A DNA stretch of 64,000 bases from positions 1 to 64,000 of the forward strand of contig JAEWRC010000226.1 in NCBI GenBank assembly GCA_023460175.1, read 5' to 3'. The position numbers were made by a program, and so were the translations under genes. Source of the stretch: Actinomycetes bacterium (lineage in GTDB: Bacteria > Actinomycetota > Actinomycetes > Mycobacteriales > Mycobacteriaceae). The notes below the pieces were generated by a model. The model saw nothing but the letters and a program-made list of their open reading frames with translations, made no database searches and was not told the DNA's origin. This document shows positions 32,163 through 41,023 of the stretch, piece after piece (the first letter of the stretch is position 1; the number at the start of each line of letters is the position of its first letter).

Positions 32163-33482
32163 TCATCGGTCGACTCCTCCCATTACCGGGTCGATCGAGG
32201 CGACCGCGGAGATGACGTCAGCCACCATGCCGCCTTCACACATCGCCGCCACGGCTTGCAGATTGGTGAACGACGGGTCGCGGTAATGCACCCGGTACGG
32301 CCGGGTGCCGCCATCGGAGACCATGTGCACACCGAGTTCACCGCGCGGCGACTCGACGGCGACATAGCATTGCCCGGCCGGCACCCGGATACCCTCGGTG
32401 ACCAATTTGAAGTGATGGATCAGGCCTTCCATCGAGGTGCCCATGATCTTGGCGATATGCGCCGGGGAGTTCCCCAAACCGTCGGGGCCGAGCGCCAGGT
32501 CGGCGGGCCAGGCCAGCTTGCGGTCTTCGATCATCACCGGCCCGGGCTCCAAACGGTCCAGGCATTGCCGCACGATGCGCAAGGATTCGTTCATCTCTTC
32601 GACGCGTATGACGTAGCGGTCGTAGCAGTCACTGTGGGTGCCCGTGATCACGTCGAAGTCGTACGTCTCATACCCGCAATACGGTTGGGCCTTGCGCAGG
32701 TCGTGCGACAGTCCCGTGGAGCGCAGCACCGGGCCGGTGATCCCGAGCGCCATGCACCCGGTCAGATCGAGGTAGCCGATATCGACGGTACGGGCTTTCC
32801 AGATCGCGTTACCACGCAGCAGCGCTTCCAGTTCGGCCAGCCGGCCGGGCAACAACTCACACAGCGCGGCGATCTGGGCGGGGACATCCTCGGGGAGGTC
32901 GGCGGCCAGGCCACCGGGCCGGATGTAGGCGTGGTTCATCCGCAAACCGGTGATGGCCTCGAAAACCTTCAGGATTTCTTCGCGTTCACGGAACCCGAAG
33001 AACATCGCGCTCATCGCCCCCAACTCCATACCCCCGGTCGCCAACGCGACCAGATGCGACGAGATCCGGTTGAGTTCCATCAACAACACCCGGATCACGC
33101 TCGCCCGGGCGGGGATGTCGTCGGTGATCCCGAGCAGCTTCTCGACGGCCAGGCAGTACGCGGTCTCGTTGAAGAACGGGGACAGATAGTCCATCCGGGT
33201 CACGAACGTGACACCCTGGATCCAGTTGCGGTACTCCAGATTCTTCTCGATGCCGGTGTGCAAATACCCGATACCGCAGCGCGCCTCGGTGACCGTTTCC
33301 CCCTCGATCTCCAAGATCAGCCGCAACACCCCATGCGTCGACGGATGCTGCGGACCCATGTTCACCACGATCCGATCACGAGCATCGACATGCGCGGATT
33401 GCTGGGCCAGCGCGACGATGTCGTCCCAATCCTGCCCACCCAGGGTGATGGTGGACTCTGCTGCGTCCCGGATATCGGTCAT
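32163..33482 (-). CDS. nuoD: NADH-quinone oxidoreductase subunit D
   Basis: Quinone-site subunit of 439 residues, evolutionarily related to [NiFe] hydrogenase large subunits but lacking the cysteines. VNMGPQHPSTHGVLRLIL and the C-terminal SIDPVMGGVDR are diagnostic. The N terminus extends about 35 residues before the common core. It adjoins nuoC at one shared base. Confidence 0.95.
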   Translation of the reverse strand: MTDIRDAAESTITLGGQDWDDIVALAQQSAHVDARDRIVVNMGPQHPSTHGVLRLILEIEGETVTEARCGIGYLHTGIEKNLEYRNWIQGVTFVTRMDYLSPFFNETAYCLAVEKLLGITDDIPARASVIRVLLMELNRISSHLVALATGGMELGAMSAMFFGFREREEILKVFEAITGLRMNHAYIRPGGLAADLPEDVPAQIAALCELLPGRLAELEALLRGNAIWKARTVDIGYLDLTGCMALGITGPVLRSTGLSHDLRKAQPYCGYETYDFDVITGTHSDCYDRYVIRVEEMNESLRIVRQCLDRLEPGPVMIEDRKLAWPADLALGPDGLGNSPAHIAKIMGTSMEGLIHHFKLVTEGIRVPAGQCYVAVESPRGELGVHMVSDGGTRPYRVHYRDPSFTNLQAVAAMCEGGMVADVISAVASIDPVMGGVDR

Positions 33483-34144
33483 CAGTGATACGTCCTACGC
33501 TCATCCGGTGGCGGGATCTGCGCGCCGTGATATTCCACCGGCACCCCGCCCAACGGGTAGTCCTTGCGCTGCGGATGCCCGACCCAATCGTCGGGCATCT
33601 CGATGCGGGTGAGCGCGGGATGGCCCTCGAAGATGACCCCGAAGAAGTCGTAGGTCTCCCGTTCGTGCCAGTCCACCGTCGGGTAGACCGAAAACAACGA
33701 CGGCACACGTGGATCGGCCTCTGGGCAGGCCACCTCCACCTGGATCCGCCGGTCATGGGTGATCGACATCAACGGATAGAACACATGCAACTCCCGCCCG
33801 GCCTCGTCCGGATAGTGCACCCCCGAGGCCCCGGCGCAGAACTCGAACCGCAACCCCGGGTCATCACGCAACACCGTGGCCACCGACCGCAGGTGCGCAC
33901 GGGCAACATCGACGGTGAGCTGCCCGGCATACACCACCACCTGCTCGATAGCGGCCTCGAAACCCTCTCCGAGCGCGGCCGCGAGCCGGTCGATCACCTC
34001 GTCGAAATACCCCCCATACGGGCGCGGACCACCACCGGGCAAACTGATCTCGGAGACCAGCCGCCCATAACCGGACGTATCACCGCTGCCCGCCGTGCCG
34101 AACATGCCCCGGCGCACCCCGATGACCTCACGACCACCGCTCAC
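33482..34144 (-). CDS. nuoC: NADH-quinone oxidoreductase subunit C
   Basis: 30-kDa-type subunit of 220 residues. YPTVDWHERETYDFFGVIF and HPQRKDYPLGGVPVEYHG are the family signature. It is separate from nuoD, not fused as in enterobacteria. A GTG start overlaps the nuoB stop. Confidence 0.94.
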   Translation of the reverse strand: MSGGREVIGVRRGMFGTAGSGDTSGYGRLVSEISLPGGGPRPYGGYFDEVIDRLAAALGEGFEAAIEQVVVYAGQLTVDVARAHLRSVATVLRDDPGLRFEFCAGASGVHYPDEAGRELHVFYPLMSITHDRRIQVEVACPEADPRVPSLFSVYPTVDWHERETYDFFGVIFEGHPALTRIEMPDDWVGHPQRKDYPLGGVPVEYHGAQIPPPDERRTYH

Positions 34145-34695
34145 CGCAGCAACCCCCGAAACTCCAGCGTTGTCGGCGCCGACAACGCCGCCTCCTCCGC
34201 CGCAGCCACCACCTCATCGCGGTGCACACCCAACGGCATCTCGGCGATCTTGGCGTGCAACATCACAATCGCGTTCAACAACATCTCCGGCCGCGGCGGA
34301 CAACCCGGCAGATAAATATCCACCGGCACCACATGATCGACACCCTGCACAATCGCGTAGTTGTTGAACATGCCGCCCGAGGAGGCACACACCCCCATCG
34401 CCAACACCCACTTCGGCTCGACCATCTGGTCATAAACCTGCCGCAACACCGGGGCCATCTTCTGGCTCACCCGGCCCGCCACGATCATCAGATCCGCCTG
34501 CCGCGGCGTCGCCGAAAACCGCTCCATCCCAAACCGGGCGATATCGAACCGCGGACCCGCCGTCGCCATCATCTCGATCGCACAACACGCCAACCCGAAC
34601 GTCGCCGGCCACAACGAACCCTTGCGGACAAACCCGGCGACCTTCTCCACCGTGGACAGCAGGATGCCGCCGGGCAACTGCTCCTCTAAACCCAT
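34141..34695 (-). CDS. nuoB: NADH-quinone oxidoreductase subunit B
   Basis: Subunit of 184 residues carrying terminal cluster N2. Ligands: FGLACCAIEMM (adjacent cysteines), MGVCASSGGMF and LPGCPPRPEML. It starts MGLEEQLPGGI, four bases after the nuoA stop. Confidence 0.96.
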   Translation of the reverse strand: MGLEEQLPGGILLSTVEKVAGFVRKGSLWPATFGLACCAIEMMATAGPRFDIARFGMERFSATPRQADLMIVAGRVSQKMAPVLRQVYDQMVEPKWVLAMGVCASSGGMFNNYAIVQGVDHVVPVDIYLPGCPPRPEMLLNAIVMLHAKIAEMPLGVHRDEVVAAAEEAALSAPTTLEFRGLLR

Positions 34696-34699
34696 GGCA

Positions 34700-35059
34700 C
34701 TAATCCCAAGCCAGCCCGCCGCGACGCCACACATACGCATACGCCGCGAACACCGCCCCCATGAACAACACCATCTCCACCAGTGCAAACACACCCAACT
34801 GGCCGAACGACACCGCCCACGGATACAAAAACACAATCTCGATGTCGAACACGATGAACAACATCGCCGTCAGATAGAACTTGATCGGAAACCGTCCGCC
34901 CGACACCGACTGCACCGCGGGCTCGATGCCGCACTCGTAGGCCTGCAACTTCGCCCGGTTGTACCGACGCGGACCCAGAACCAACGCCATGCCGACCGAG
35001 CCAAAAGCGAACGCGGCCGCAATCACACCCAGAACCGCAATGGGCAGGTACAAATCCAT
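34700..35059 (-). CDS. nuoA: NADH-quinone oxidoreductase subunit A
   Basis: Small membrane subunit of 119 residues. YECGIEPAVQSVSGGRFPIK and LFIVFDIEIVFLYPWAV are diagnostic. It is the first gene of the nuo operon; the start MDLYLPIAVLG follows a 117-base gap after the hydrogenase operon. Confidence 0.95.
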   Translation of the reverse strand: MDLYLPIAVLGVIAAAFAFGSVGMALVLGPRRYNRAKLQAYECGIEPAVQSVSGGRFPIKFYLTAMLFIVFDIEIVFLYPWAVSFGQLGVFALVEMVLFMGAVFAAYAYVWRRGGLAWD

Positions 35060-35066
35060 ATCGCTT

Positions 35067-35156
35067 CCAATCGATGGGGTGACGGGATACGAATGCGTTG
35101 ATCCCTGTTTATCGATTGGCCGAATCGGCCTGTACCCCACTACGGGGGATTCGCCA
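35067..35156 (-). promoter_or_regulatory. nuo upstream region with palindromes and a CCCC..GGGGG element
   Basis: The 117-base gap before nuoA holds CCAATCGAT (35067-35075) matched by ATCGATTGG (35111-35119), the palindrome GGCCGA-A-TCGGCC (35118-35130), and CCCCACTACGGGGGA followed by TTCGCCA (35135-35156). The last element is almost identical to one at 59419-59439 upstream of the response regulator gene. Either a nuo promoter lies here or the hydrogenase transcript reads through. Confidence 0.5.
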
Positions 35157-35176
35157 GGTGAAAGCCCGGGGTATGG

Positions 35177-36022
35177 CTAGCGGTACACCGATCCAAGCCC
35201 GACCAGGCCCGGATCAAATGTTGCGCGGGCCGAAACCGACGCCGCCGCCGCGGCAACCACCACGCCGGCGTCGGTTTCATGCCCTTTGGGAAAGACAATC
35301 TCGGCACTGTCCGGCCCGTCCCGGTGCGCCATCAGCCAGTCATACAGCAGCCAGTCGATCGCACAGCTGACCGCCAACGGATCGGCGTCGGGCGTCCCGG
35401 CAGAGTCGATCACCGCGTTGAGGGCATCCAGATGCTCTTTGCGTGCGGACTCCTTCTCCACCCCGGAGCTGTCGAACATCAACATCGACAGGGTGAGTGG
35501 AAGCCGTTGCCCTGATTCAGTTCTGACTATCCACCGGCCACCCATCCAGGGGCGATCGGGGTCGACTTGGCACATCTGTCCGTAGCCGCCGACCACGCCG
35601 ATCGAGGGTTCGTCGAGTTCACCGTCGAACGGCACCGGCCCCAGCAGATCCAGCGGACCGCGGGCCCGAATCGAGAACAGGGCCGCGGTCCCGATGATCT
35701 TGCCGGCCCGCAGATCTGCTATCTGCCCGCAGCGCTGCAGCGCGGCGGCGAATTCGAAACACAACCGGTCCAGGGTGCGATGCAGATCCAGCAGCGCAGC
35801 ACGCTCTTCCGCGTCGGCCGGGCGCCGTCCCCCACCCAGGATCTCAGCGAAGCGTTCGGCGGCAATGATGAGTGCATCGTCGAGCGCCGCCAGGTGTGTG
35901 GCGATCAACCGGTCGGGCTCGTCATCGGTCTCCACCAACGCCTGCAACGAAGTTGGCGCACCGGTCACGGTGGTCCAGTAGAACCCGATCTGCTCGTCGT
36001 CCTGGACGATTCGGGGTCTCAT
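35177..36022 (-). CDS. Conserved protein of the hydrogenase operon, function unknown
   Basis: Soluble protein of 281 residues that I do not recognise. It begins MRPRIVQDDEQIGFYWTTVT. The middle has GRWIVRTESGQRLPLTLSML and LAVSCAIDWLLYDWLMAHRD. No cysteine motif, signal peptide or membrane helix is seen. The ATGA overlap with the preceding gene makes it the last gene of the huc-hyp operon, so a role in hydrogenase assembly is inferred from position only. Confidence 0.8.
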   Translation of the reverse strand: MRPRIVQDDEQIGFYWTTVTGAPTSLQALVETDDEPDRLIATHLAALDDALIIAAERFAEILGGGRRPADAEERAALLDLHRTLDRLCFEFAAALQRCGQIADLRAGKIIGTAALFSIRARGPLDLLGPVPFDGELDEPSIGVVGGYGQMCQVDPDRPWMGGRWIVRTESGQRLPLTLSMLMFDSSGVEKESARKEHLDALNAVIDSAGTPDADPLAVSCAIDWLLYDWLMAHRDGPDSAEIVFPKGHETDAGVVVAAAAASVSARATFDPGLVGLGSVYR

Positions 36023-36774
36023 CCGGCGACCACCGCAAGCCGGCGGTTGGTGACCGAGAGCTGTCGGTCCGTGCTGTCGTCGAGATCGCGCACGTGGGTT
36101 GCGTCCAGTCGGCCGCACACTCGGCCCCAGTGCACGGCCACCGATTCTCCCGGTTGCACATCGGGTACCGCGCTGTACCCCTCGATGCGCACCTCAACGG
36201 TTTGCGTTGTCGGCACGGACAATTGCAGTGACGTGCCATCCCATTCCAGCCGCTGACAACGTATCTCCGCGTGATCACCGTGCCGGGCCAGCACCGTGGC
36301 GGGGGTGATTCGGCAACTATCGAGCACGTGCAACGGGTGTTCGTCCATGCCGCGGCCCAGGAATCGGGTCCACGGATACACCCCGAATACGTGGAAGCAG
36401 TGATTTCCGGCGGCCTCGCCGGCCAACTCGTCGTCGAGGTGCGACCAGTAATGACCGGCCTGTGGACCGATGACGGCCAGCAGCGCCGCGTAGAATTCAT
36501 CGGCATCGAGTGCCGCGCCGACACCGCCGCCCAGCCAGTACGACTCCACCAGCCGGTAGTCCAGCGGATCGGAAATCCCGGTCAGAGCCGACAGCACCCG
36601 AAGATAGGGCCATGCGCCGGAGAACCGCCGGGCGGCGGCCCGGATGCGTTCGACCGAGCCGCCGGTCAACGCGTCGAGGTCCGGCGGCCCGCAGTAGCCA
36701 AGCTGGTTGGGCGCATAGGCGTAACGGGCGAACATCTCCGGTCCGCGAATGTCGACGTCGCCCACCGATGTCAT
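36019..36774 (-). CDS. Hydrogenase-operon protein, DUF6390-like
   Basis: Protein of 251 residues. MFARYAYAPNQLGYCGPPD, AWPYLRVLSALTGISDPLDY and HCFHVFGVYPWTRFLGRG resemble proteins next to hyp genes in actinobacteria, which I recall as DUF6390. The C-terminal third (EWDGTSLQLSVPTTQTVEV) looks beta-rich. The function is unknown. It overlaps hypD upstream and the next gene downstream by four bases each. Confidence 0.75.
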   Translation of the reverse strand: MTSVGDVDIRGPEMFARYAYAPNQLGYCGPPDLDALTGGSVERIRAAARRFSGAWPYLRVLSALTGISDPLDYRLVESYWLGGGVGAALDADEFYAALLAVIGPQAGHYWSHLDDELAGEAAGNHCFHVFGVYPWTRFLGRGMDEHPLHVLDSCRITPATVLARHGDHAEIRCQRLEWDGTSLQLSVPTTQTVEVRIEGYSAVPDVQPGESVAVHWGRVCGRLDATHVRDLDDSTDRQLSVTNRRLAVVAG

Positions 36775-37916
36775 CCCTGGCTGGCCGACCCGACCAGCTG
36801 CGCGGCATCCCGATGCATACGACCAAAGTTGTAATAGGCCGCGCACGCCCCCTCCGGGGACACCATGCAGGTGCCGATTGGCGTCTCGGGCGTGCAGGCG
36901 GTGCCGAATACCTTGCACTCCCAGGGCTTGAGCACACCCTTGAGCACCTCACCGCATTGACATGCCTTCGGGTCCGCGACCCGGACGCCGGGCATGTCGT
37001 AGCGCAGTTCGGCGTCGTAATCGGCGAAGTCGTCGTTGACCTTGAGCGCGCTCTGCGAGATGAAGCCGAGTCCACGCCACTCGAAGTGCGGCCGCAATGC
37101 GAACACCCGTCCCATCAGGGCCAGTGCCGCGGGATTACCTTCGGGGTGCACGATGCGGGAATACTGGTTCTCCACCTCGCATCGGCCCTCGCGGATCTGC
37201 CGCAACAGCATCGCCACCGACGCCAGGATGTCCAGCGGCTCGAATCCGGCGACCACCAACGGTTTCCCGTAGACATCGGGAACAAACCGGTACGGCCGGT
37301 TGCCGACCACGGTCGACACATGTCCGGGGCCGAGGAACCCCGACAGCCGCAGATCGGGCGACTCCAGGATCGCCTTGATCGGCGGGACGATGGTGACGTG
37401 GTTGCAGAACACGCTGAAGTTGGTCACGCCGAGTTCCCTCGCCCTGACCAGGGTTACGGCGGTGGAAGGCACCGTGGTCTCGAACCCGATCGCAAAGAAC
37501 ACCACTTGCTTGTCGGGGTTGTCCACCGCGATCTTCAGCGCGTCCAGCGGGGAGTACACGAATCGAACATCCGCGCCGCGGGCCTTGGCATCGAGGAGGC
37601 TGCCGTTGGAGCCGGGCACCCGCATCATGTCGCCGAAGCAGGTGAAGATCACGTCGGGCTGACCGGCCAGCCACATCGCATCGTCGATTCGGCCCATCGG
37701 GATGACGCATACCGGGCAACCCGGTCCGTGCACCAACTCCACGGTCGACGGCAACAAATGCTCAATGCCATGTCGGTAAATGGTGTGGGTATGCCCCCCA
37801 CAGACTTCCATGAACTTGAAGGGTTCGCCGTCGTTGCCGCCGTCCGCAAGCACCTCGATGGCGCCCAGGAGTTTGCGCGCCGCTGCCGGATCACGAAATT
37901 CATCGATGAATCGCAT
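36771..37916 (-). CDS. hypD: Hydrogenase maturation protein HypD
   Basis: Iron-sulfur scaffold of 381 residues on which the Fe(CN)2CO group is assembled with HypC and HypE. Signature motifs: EVCGGHTHTIYRHG, HGPGCPVCVIP, FFAIGFETTVPSTA and FGPGHVSTVVG-like FLGPGHVSTVVGNRPYRF. The C-terminal cluster ligands lie in ACQCGEVLKG, KVFGTACTPETPIGTC and PEGACAAYY. It follows hypC by 11 bases. Confidence 0.95.
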   Translation of the reverse strand: MRFIDEFRDPAAARKLLGAIEVLADGGNDGEPFKFMEVCGGHTHTIYRHGIEHLLPSTVELVHGPGCPVCVIPMGRIDDAMWLAGQPDVIFTCFGDMMRVPGSNGSLLDAKARGADVRFVYSPLDALKIAVDNPDKQVVFFAIGFETTVPSTAVTLVRARELGVTNFSVFCNHVTIVPPIKAILESPDLRLSGFLGPGHVSTVVGNRPYRFVPDVYGKPLVVAGFEPLDILASVAMLLRQIREGRCEVENQYSRIVHPEGNPAALALMGRVFALRPHFEWRGLGFISQSALKVNDDFADYDAELRYDMPGVRVADPKACQCGEVLKGVLKPWECKVFGTACTPETPIGTCMVSPEGACAAYYNFGRMHRDAAQLVGSASQG

Positions 37917-37927
37917 GATGTTTCCTT

Positions 37928-38200
37928 TCAGATGATCGACGACGAGTCGAATGCTTCGAGTTCGGTGTCATAGGCATCGCCGAGTTTCTTGACCGCGGCC
38001 AGCGTGAGCAAGGCCTCGCGCTCATCGATCTTCGCCATCGCGAATCCGACGTGGACCAACACCCAATCGTCGGGTTCGGGCATGTCCTTCTCGAGCAGGC
38101 GCACACTGATGGTGCGCTTCACACCGCTCACGTCGACCTTCGCCATGAAGTTCGCGGGATCGGTGATCTCGACGATTCGGCCTGGAATTCCGAGACACAT
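37928..38200 (-). CDS. hypC: Hydrogenase assembly chaperone HypC (copy nearest hypD)
   Basis: Chaperone of 90 residues starting MCLGIPGRIVEITD; the second-residue cysteine binds the iron being delivered. DWVLVHVGFAMAKIDEREA completes the fold. It is the second free-standing HypC of the operon (the other is at 40774) and probably works with HypD on the Fe(CN)2CO unit. Confidence 0.94.
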   Translation of the reverse strand: MCLGIPGRIVEITDPANFMAKVDVSGVKRTISVRLLEKDMPEPDDWVLVHVGFAMAKIDEREALLTLAAVKKLGDAYDTELEAFDSSSII

Positions 38201-38224
38201 GAGCGTCGCCTCCCTTCCTCTTTA

Positions 38225-38251
38225 CACACCGGCGGGCTGCGCCGGGGTGTG
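38225..38251. other. Stem-loop between hypE and hypC
   Basis: CACACCGGCG pairs with CGCCGG-GGTGTG around a five-base loop with a two-base bulge, in the 65-base hypE-hypC gap. This is one of the few gaps in an otherwise overlapping operon. It could be an RNA processing or attenuation site. Confidence 0.4.
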
Positions 38252-38265
38252 CTCGCAGGGCTGTC

Positions 38266-39378
38266 TCAACAAATTCGGGGTAATGGATCTCCTACCAGCA
38301 TGTCGACGATCCGGGTACCCCCAAACGGGGTACGCAGTACCACGGTTGCCGCGGGCTGTTCGGTCACCTCGCCGACCTCGGCGGCCTCTGCGCCCAGCGG
38401 ATGCGCATGCAGGGCAGCCAGCGCGGCCTCGGCCTCGTCAGGCGCCACCACCGCGAGAAACTTGCCCTCGTTGGCCACGTACAGCGGGTCGATGCCCAAC
38501 ATTTCGCATGCCCCGGCCACCATCGGTTGCACCACCAGGCGCTCCTCATCGAGCACGATGCCGACGTTGGCCGACCGGGCCAATTCGTTACACACCGTGC
38601 CGACGCCACCACGGGTCGGGTCGCGCAGCCACCTGGTCGCTGGCGCCGCCGCGAGTAGCACCTCGACCAACTCGCTGACCGCGGCGGTATCGGAGTGGAT
38701 GTCGGCCTCGAGTTCGAGGTCACCGCGCGCGAGCATCACCGCCATACCGTGATCGCCGATCGATCCCGACAGCAGCACCTTGTCGCCGGGGCGAACCGAC
38801 GCCGCAGAGAGCTCGCGGCCGACCGGAATGGCGCCAACCCCGGCCGTGGTGATGAACAGTCCGTCCGCGGCGCCCTTGGGCACCACTTTGGTGTCACCCG
38901 TGACGATCGCGACGCCGGCCCCGGCGGCCGCGTCCGCCATATCCGCCACGATCTCCTTGAGTTCATCGATCGGGAAGCCCTCTTCGAGCACGAAGGCGGC
39001 GCTGATCCAGGATGGGATGGCGCCTGTCATCGCGAGGTCATTGACCGTGCCATGGATCGCAAGGTGTCCGATGGAACCACCCGGAAACCGTAAGGGCTGC
39101 ACCACAAATGAATCGGTGGACAGCGCCAACCGCTCACCACTCGGCAGTGCGACGACGGCACCGTCACCCAGCGATTCCAGCTGTGGGTTGCGAAACGCCT
39201 CCACGAACACCGCGTCCACCAGGGCGGCCGACGCCTTGCCACCCGCGCCGTGCGCCAACGTGACAATATCGTCGCGTAGCCGGGGCCTGCGCCGCCGGAA
39301 CGCCTCGATACGTTCGATGACCTCACCTTCGGCAAAGCCGGGTCCAGCGTCCAAATAGTCGCCCACGGATCTGTTCAT
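38266..39378 (-). CDS. hypE: Hydrogenase maturation protein HypE
   Basis: PurM-like ATPase of 370 residues that dehydrates the thiocarboxamide on its C-terminal cysteine to thiocyanate, giving the CN ligands. LAHGAGGKASAALVDAVF, HGTVNDLAMTGAIPSW, VTGDTKVVPKGAADGLF and RDPTRGGVGTVCNELA are typical. The protein ends PLPRIC, the required terminal cysteine. ATG 39378 overlaps the stop of the SIS gene. Confidence 0.95.
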   Translation of the reverse strand: MNRSVGDYLDAGPGFAEGEVIERIEAFRRRRPRLRDDIVTLAHGAGGKASAALVDAVFVEAFRNPQLESLGDGAVVALPSGERLALSTDSFVVQPLRFPGGSIGHLAIHGTVNDLAMTGAIPSWISAAFVLEEGFPIDELKEIVADMADAAAGAGVAIVTGDTKVVPKGAADGLFITTAGVGAIPVGRELSAASVRPGDKVLLSGSIGDHGMAVMLARGDLELEADIHSDTAAVSELVEVLLAAAPATRWLRDPTRGGVGTVCNELARSANVGIVLDEERLVVQPMVAGACEMLGIDPLYVANEGKFLAVVAPDEAEAALAALHAHPLGAEAAEVGEVTEQPAATVVLRTPFGGTRIVDMLVGDPLPRIC

Positions 39379-40055
39379 GCGACCACCGCCCCCTTCTCGT
39401 GTACCGACGACCACAGTTGATAGCCGAGCAGCGCCTGGGCCTCCTGGATACGGTGCACACTTTGCGATCTAACGATGAAGCAGGTGTCCACATCCGGGCT
39501 GGTGGCAAAAGCGCCGCCGTCGTATCCGGCGAACCCGATGGTGTACATGCCCCGACGTTTGGCTTCCCGCAACGCCACCGTCAGATCCGCCGAGCTGCCA
39601 CTGGTCGACAAGGCGACGGCGATATCGCCCGCCTTGGCCCGGGCGATCAGCTGACGGGCGAACACCAACTCAAATCCGACGTCGTTGCCCAGCGCCGTCA
39701 GAATCGCCTGATCGGCGGTCAGGCACCAGGCCGGCAGTGGATCCCCGACCGGCGGCCTGGCGAACAGCGCAGCCAGCGTCGCGGAATCCGTTGAGCTACC
39801 GCCGTTGCCGAAGGTGAACAGCCGTCCCCCGGCCGCGAAGCGCCGCGCCAACTCCGCGCCCGCCGATTCCACGAGCTCGCCGCTCGCCGCCAGCGTGGAT
39901 CGCCGCAAGGCGGTACTTTCGGCGGCCTTGGCCTGTGCCGATTGGGCAAGATCTACCAGCAGGGCCTGCGGGTCGTGTTCCTCGGAATCGATGAACGGAT
40001 AGAGGAAGTTGGTGGCTTCCTCGGGCGTCTTGGCACCGGAATCCTGTGCGGTCAT
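39375..40055 (-). CDS. SIS-domain protein resembling phosphoheptose isomerase GmhA
   Basis: Sugar-isomerase-fold protein of 226 residues. LFTFGNGGSSTDSATLAALF and DIAVALSTSGSSADLTVALR are the SIS phosphate-binding stretches, in GmhA-like order. The N-terminal 60 residues are an extension (FIDSEEHDPQALLVDLAQS). SIS proteins recur in actinobacterial hyp operons; a role in supplying a precursor for a hydrogenase ligand or in regulation is speculation. It overlaps genes on both sides by four bases. Confidence 0.82.
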   Translation of the reverse strand: MTAQDSGAKTPEEATNFLYPFIDSEEHDPQALLVDLAQSAQAKAAESTALRRSTLAASGELVESAGAELARRFAAGGRLFTFGNGGSSTDSATLAALFARPPVGDPLPAWCLTADQAILTALGNDVGFELVFARQLIARAKAGDIAVALSTSGSSADLTVALREAKRRGMYTIGFAGYDGGAFATSPDVDTCFIVRSQSVHRIQEAQALLGYQLWSSVHEKGAVVA

Positions 40056-40774
40056 GACGAACTCACCTCTTCCTCGACCCGGCTGATTGCCATACCGGCA
40101 TGCACCAGCAGCAGATCCCCCGCGTCGACGGGCCCCACCAACGAGGTCTCGATCGACTCCGAGCCCTCGGCTGTGCGGACCCGGGCCGAATGCTCACTGG
40201 ACGCGGCAACCACTTCGGCGAGCCGCCCCTCGTCGCTGCACACCACACAGGTTTCCCCGGCACAGTCGTCGATATTGAGCAGACCCGGGTGCTCGAAGCA
40301 GACGTGGGTCAGCTCCCACAGCACGTGATACAGCAGTACGAAGCCGCCGGTCGCGGGTATCCGCGGGTCCGGATCGTCGAGCCACAGCACGTGATCGGCG
40401 GCGCCGGCAGCCGGGCGCACCCCGTTGCCAATCCAGATCGCGGTGGCACCCCAGGCCGAGGCGCGGCGCATGATCGACCGCACGTCGGCGTCGGCGGAGT
40501 CGGCCACCGCGATCACGATGTCACCCGGACGCACCGAAACCCGGACCACGTCAATCAAATCTGGACCGGTCAGTGCGACGGCGGGCAGCGCCCGCTTACC
40601 GACGATCACCGGATGCACGAACTCGACGGCGATGTGCTGCGCATGCGGCTGCCAGGCCGGCGATACACACCACATGGTGCCACCCGCGGAGAACCTTCTG
40701 GCCAGAGTCAACGCGGCAGCGGCAAGATCTGCCGCCAGATCGGCATCCACGGCATTCTCGACCACCGTGTCCAT
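40052..40774 (-). CDS. SIS domain fused to a HypC-like domain
   Basis: Protein of 240 residues. Residues 1-150 are a SIS-like domain (FSAGGTMWCVSPAWQPHAQH; VSVRPGDIVIAVADSADADV; ASAWGATAIWIGNG). Residues about 165-240 look like a HypC/HupF fold: CAGETCVVCSDEGRLAEVVA, then VDAGDLLLVHAGMAISRVEE. The first HypC cysteine position is replaced by an internal CVVCSDEG motif. The fusion ties the SIS activity to iron-ligand assembly. ATG 40774 overlaps the hypC stop (TGATG). Confidence 0.8.
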   Translation of the reverse strand: MDTVVENAVDADLAADLAAAALTLARRFSAGGTMWCVSPAWQPHAQHIAVEFVHPVIVGKRALPAVALTGPDLIDVVRVSVRPGDIVIAVADSADADVRSIMRRASAWGATAIWIGNGVRPAAGAADHVLWLDDPDPRIPATGGFVLLYHVLWELTHVCFEHPGLLNIDDCAGETCVVCSDEGRLAEVVAASSEHSARVRTAEGSESIETSLVGPVDAGDLLLVHAGMAISRVEEEVSSS

Positions 40775-41019
40775 CACGACACCTCCTCACCGAAGACGCC
40801 GTATTCGGTCATCGTCGCGATGGTGACTCTCGCGGTGTCCTCATCGATCTTGGTCAGTGCAAAGCCGGCATGCAGGATGGTGTAGTCACCAACCTGCAGA
40901 TCGGGAAGGTAGGCCAGACATGCCAGCTTCTCCTCCCCGGGAAAAGCCACCCGTGCCATCCGTGCCCCGGTGGCCTCGTCCCAGATTTCGGTGATCCGGC
41001 CGGGAATTCCCAAACACAT
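40774..41019 (-). CDS. hypC: Hydrogenase assembly chaperone HypC (copy nearest hypF)
   Basis: Chaperone of 81 residues starting MCLGIPGRITEIWDEATG, ending with VGDYTILHAGFALTKIDED. It lies four bases after hypF. It differs from the copy at 37928, so the operon has two free HypC proteins plus a HypC-like fusion domain, possibly dividing work between HypD and the large-subunit precursor. Confidence 0.93.
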   Translation of the reverse strand: MCLGIPGRITEIWDEATGARMARVAFPGEEKLACLAYLPDLQVGDYTILHAGFALTKIDEDTARVTIATMTEYGVFGEEVS

Positions 41020-41023
41020 TCGA

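Noticed and set aside
32256..33488. 410-codon plus-strand frame
   Set aside because: Antisense to nuoD, which is unambiguous.
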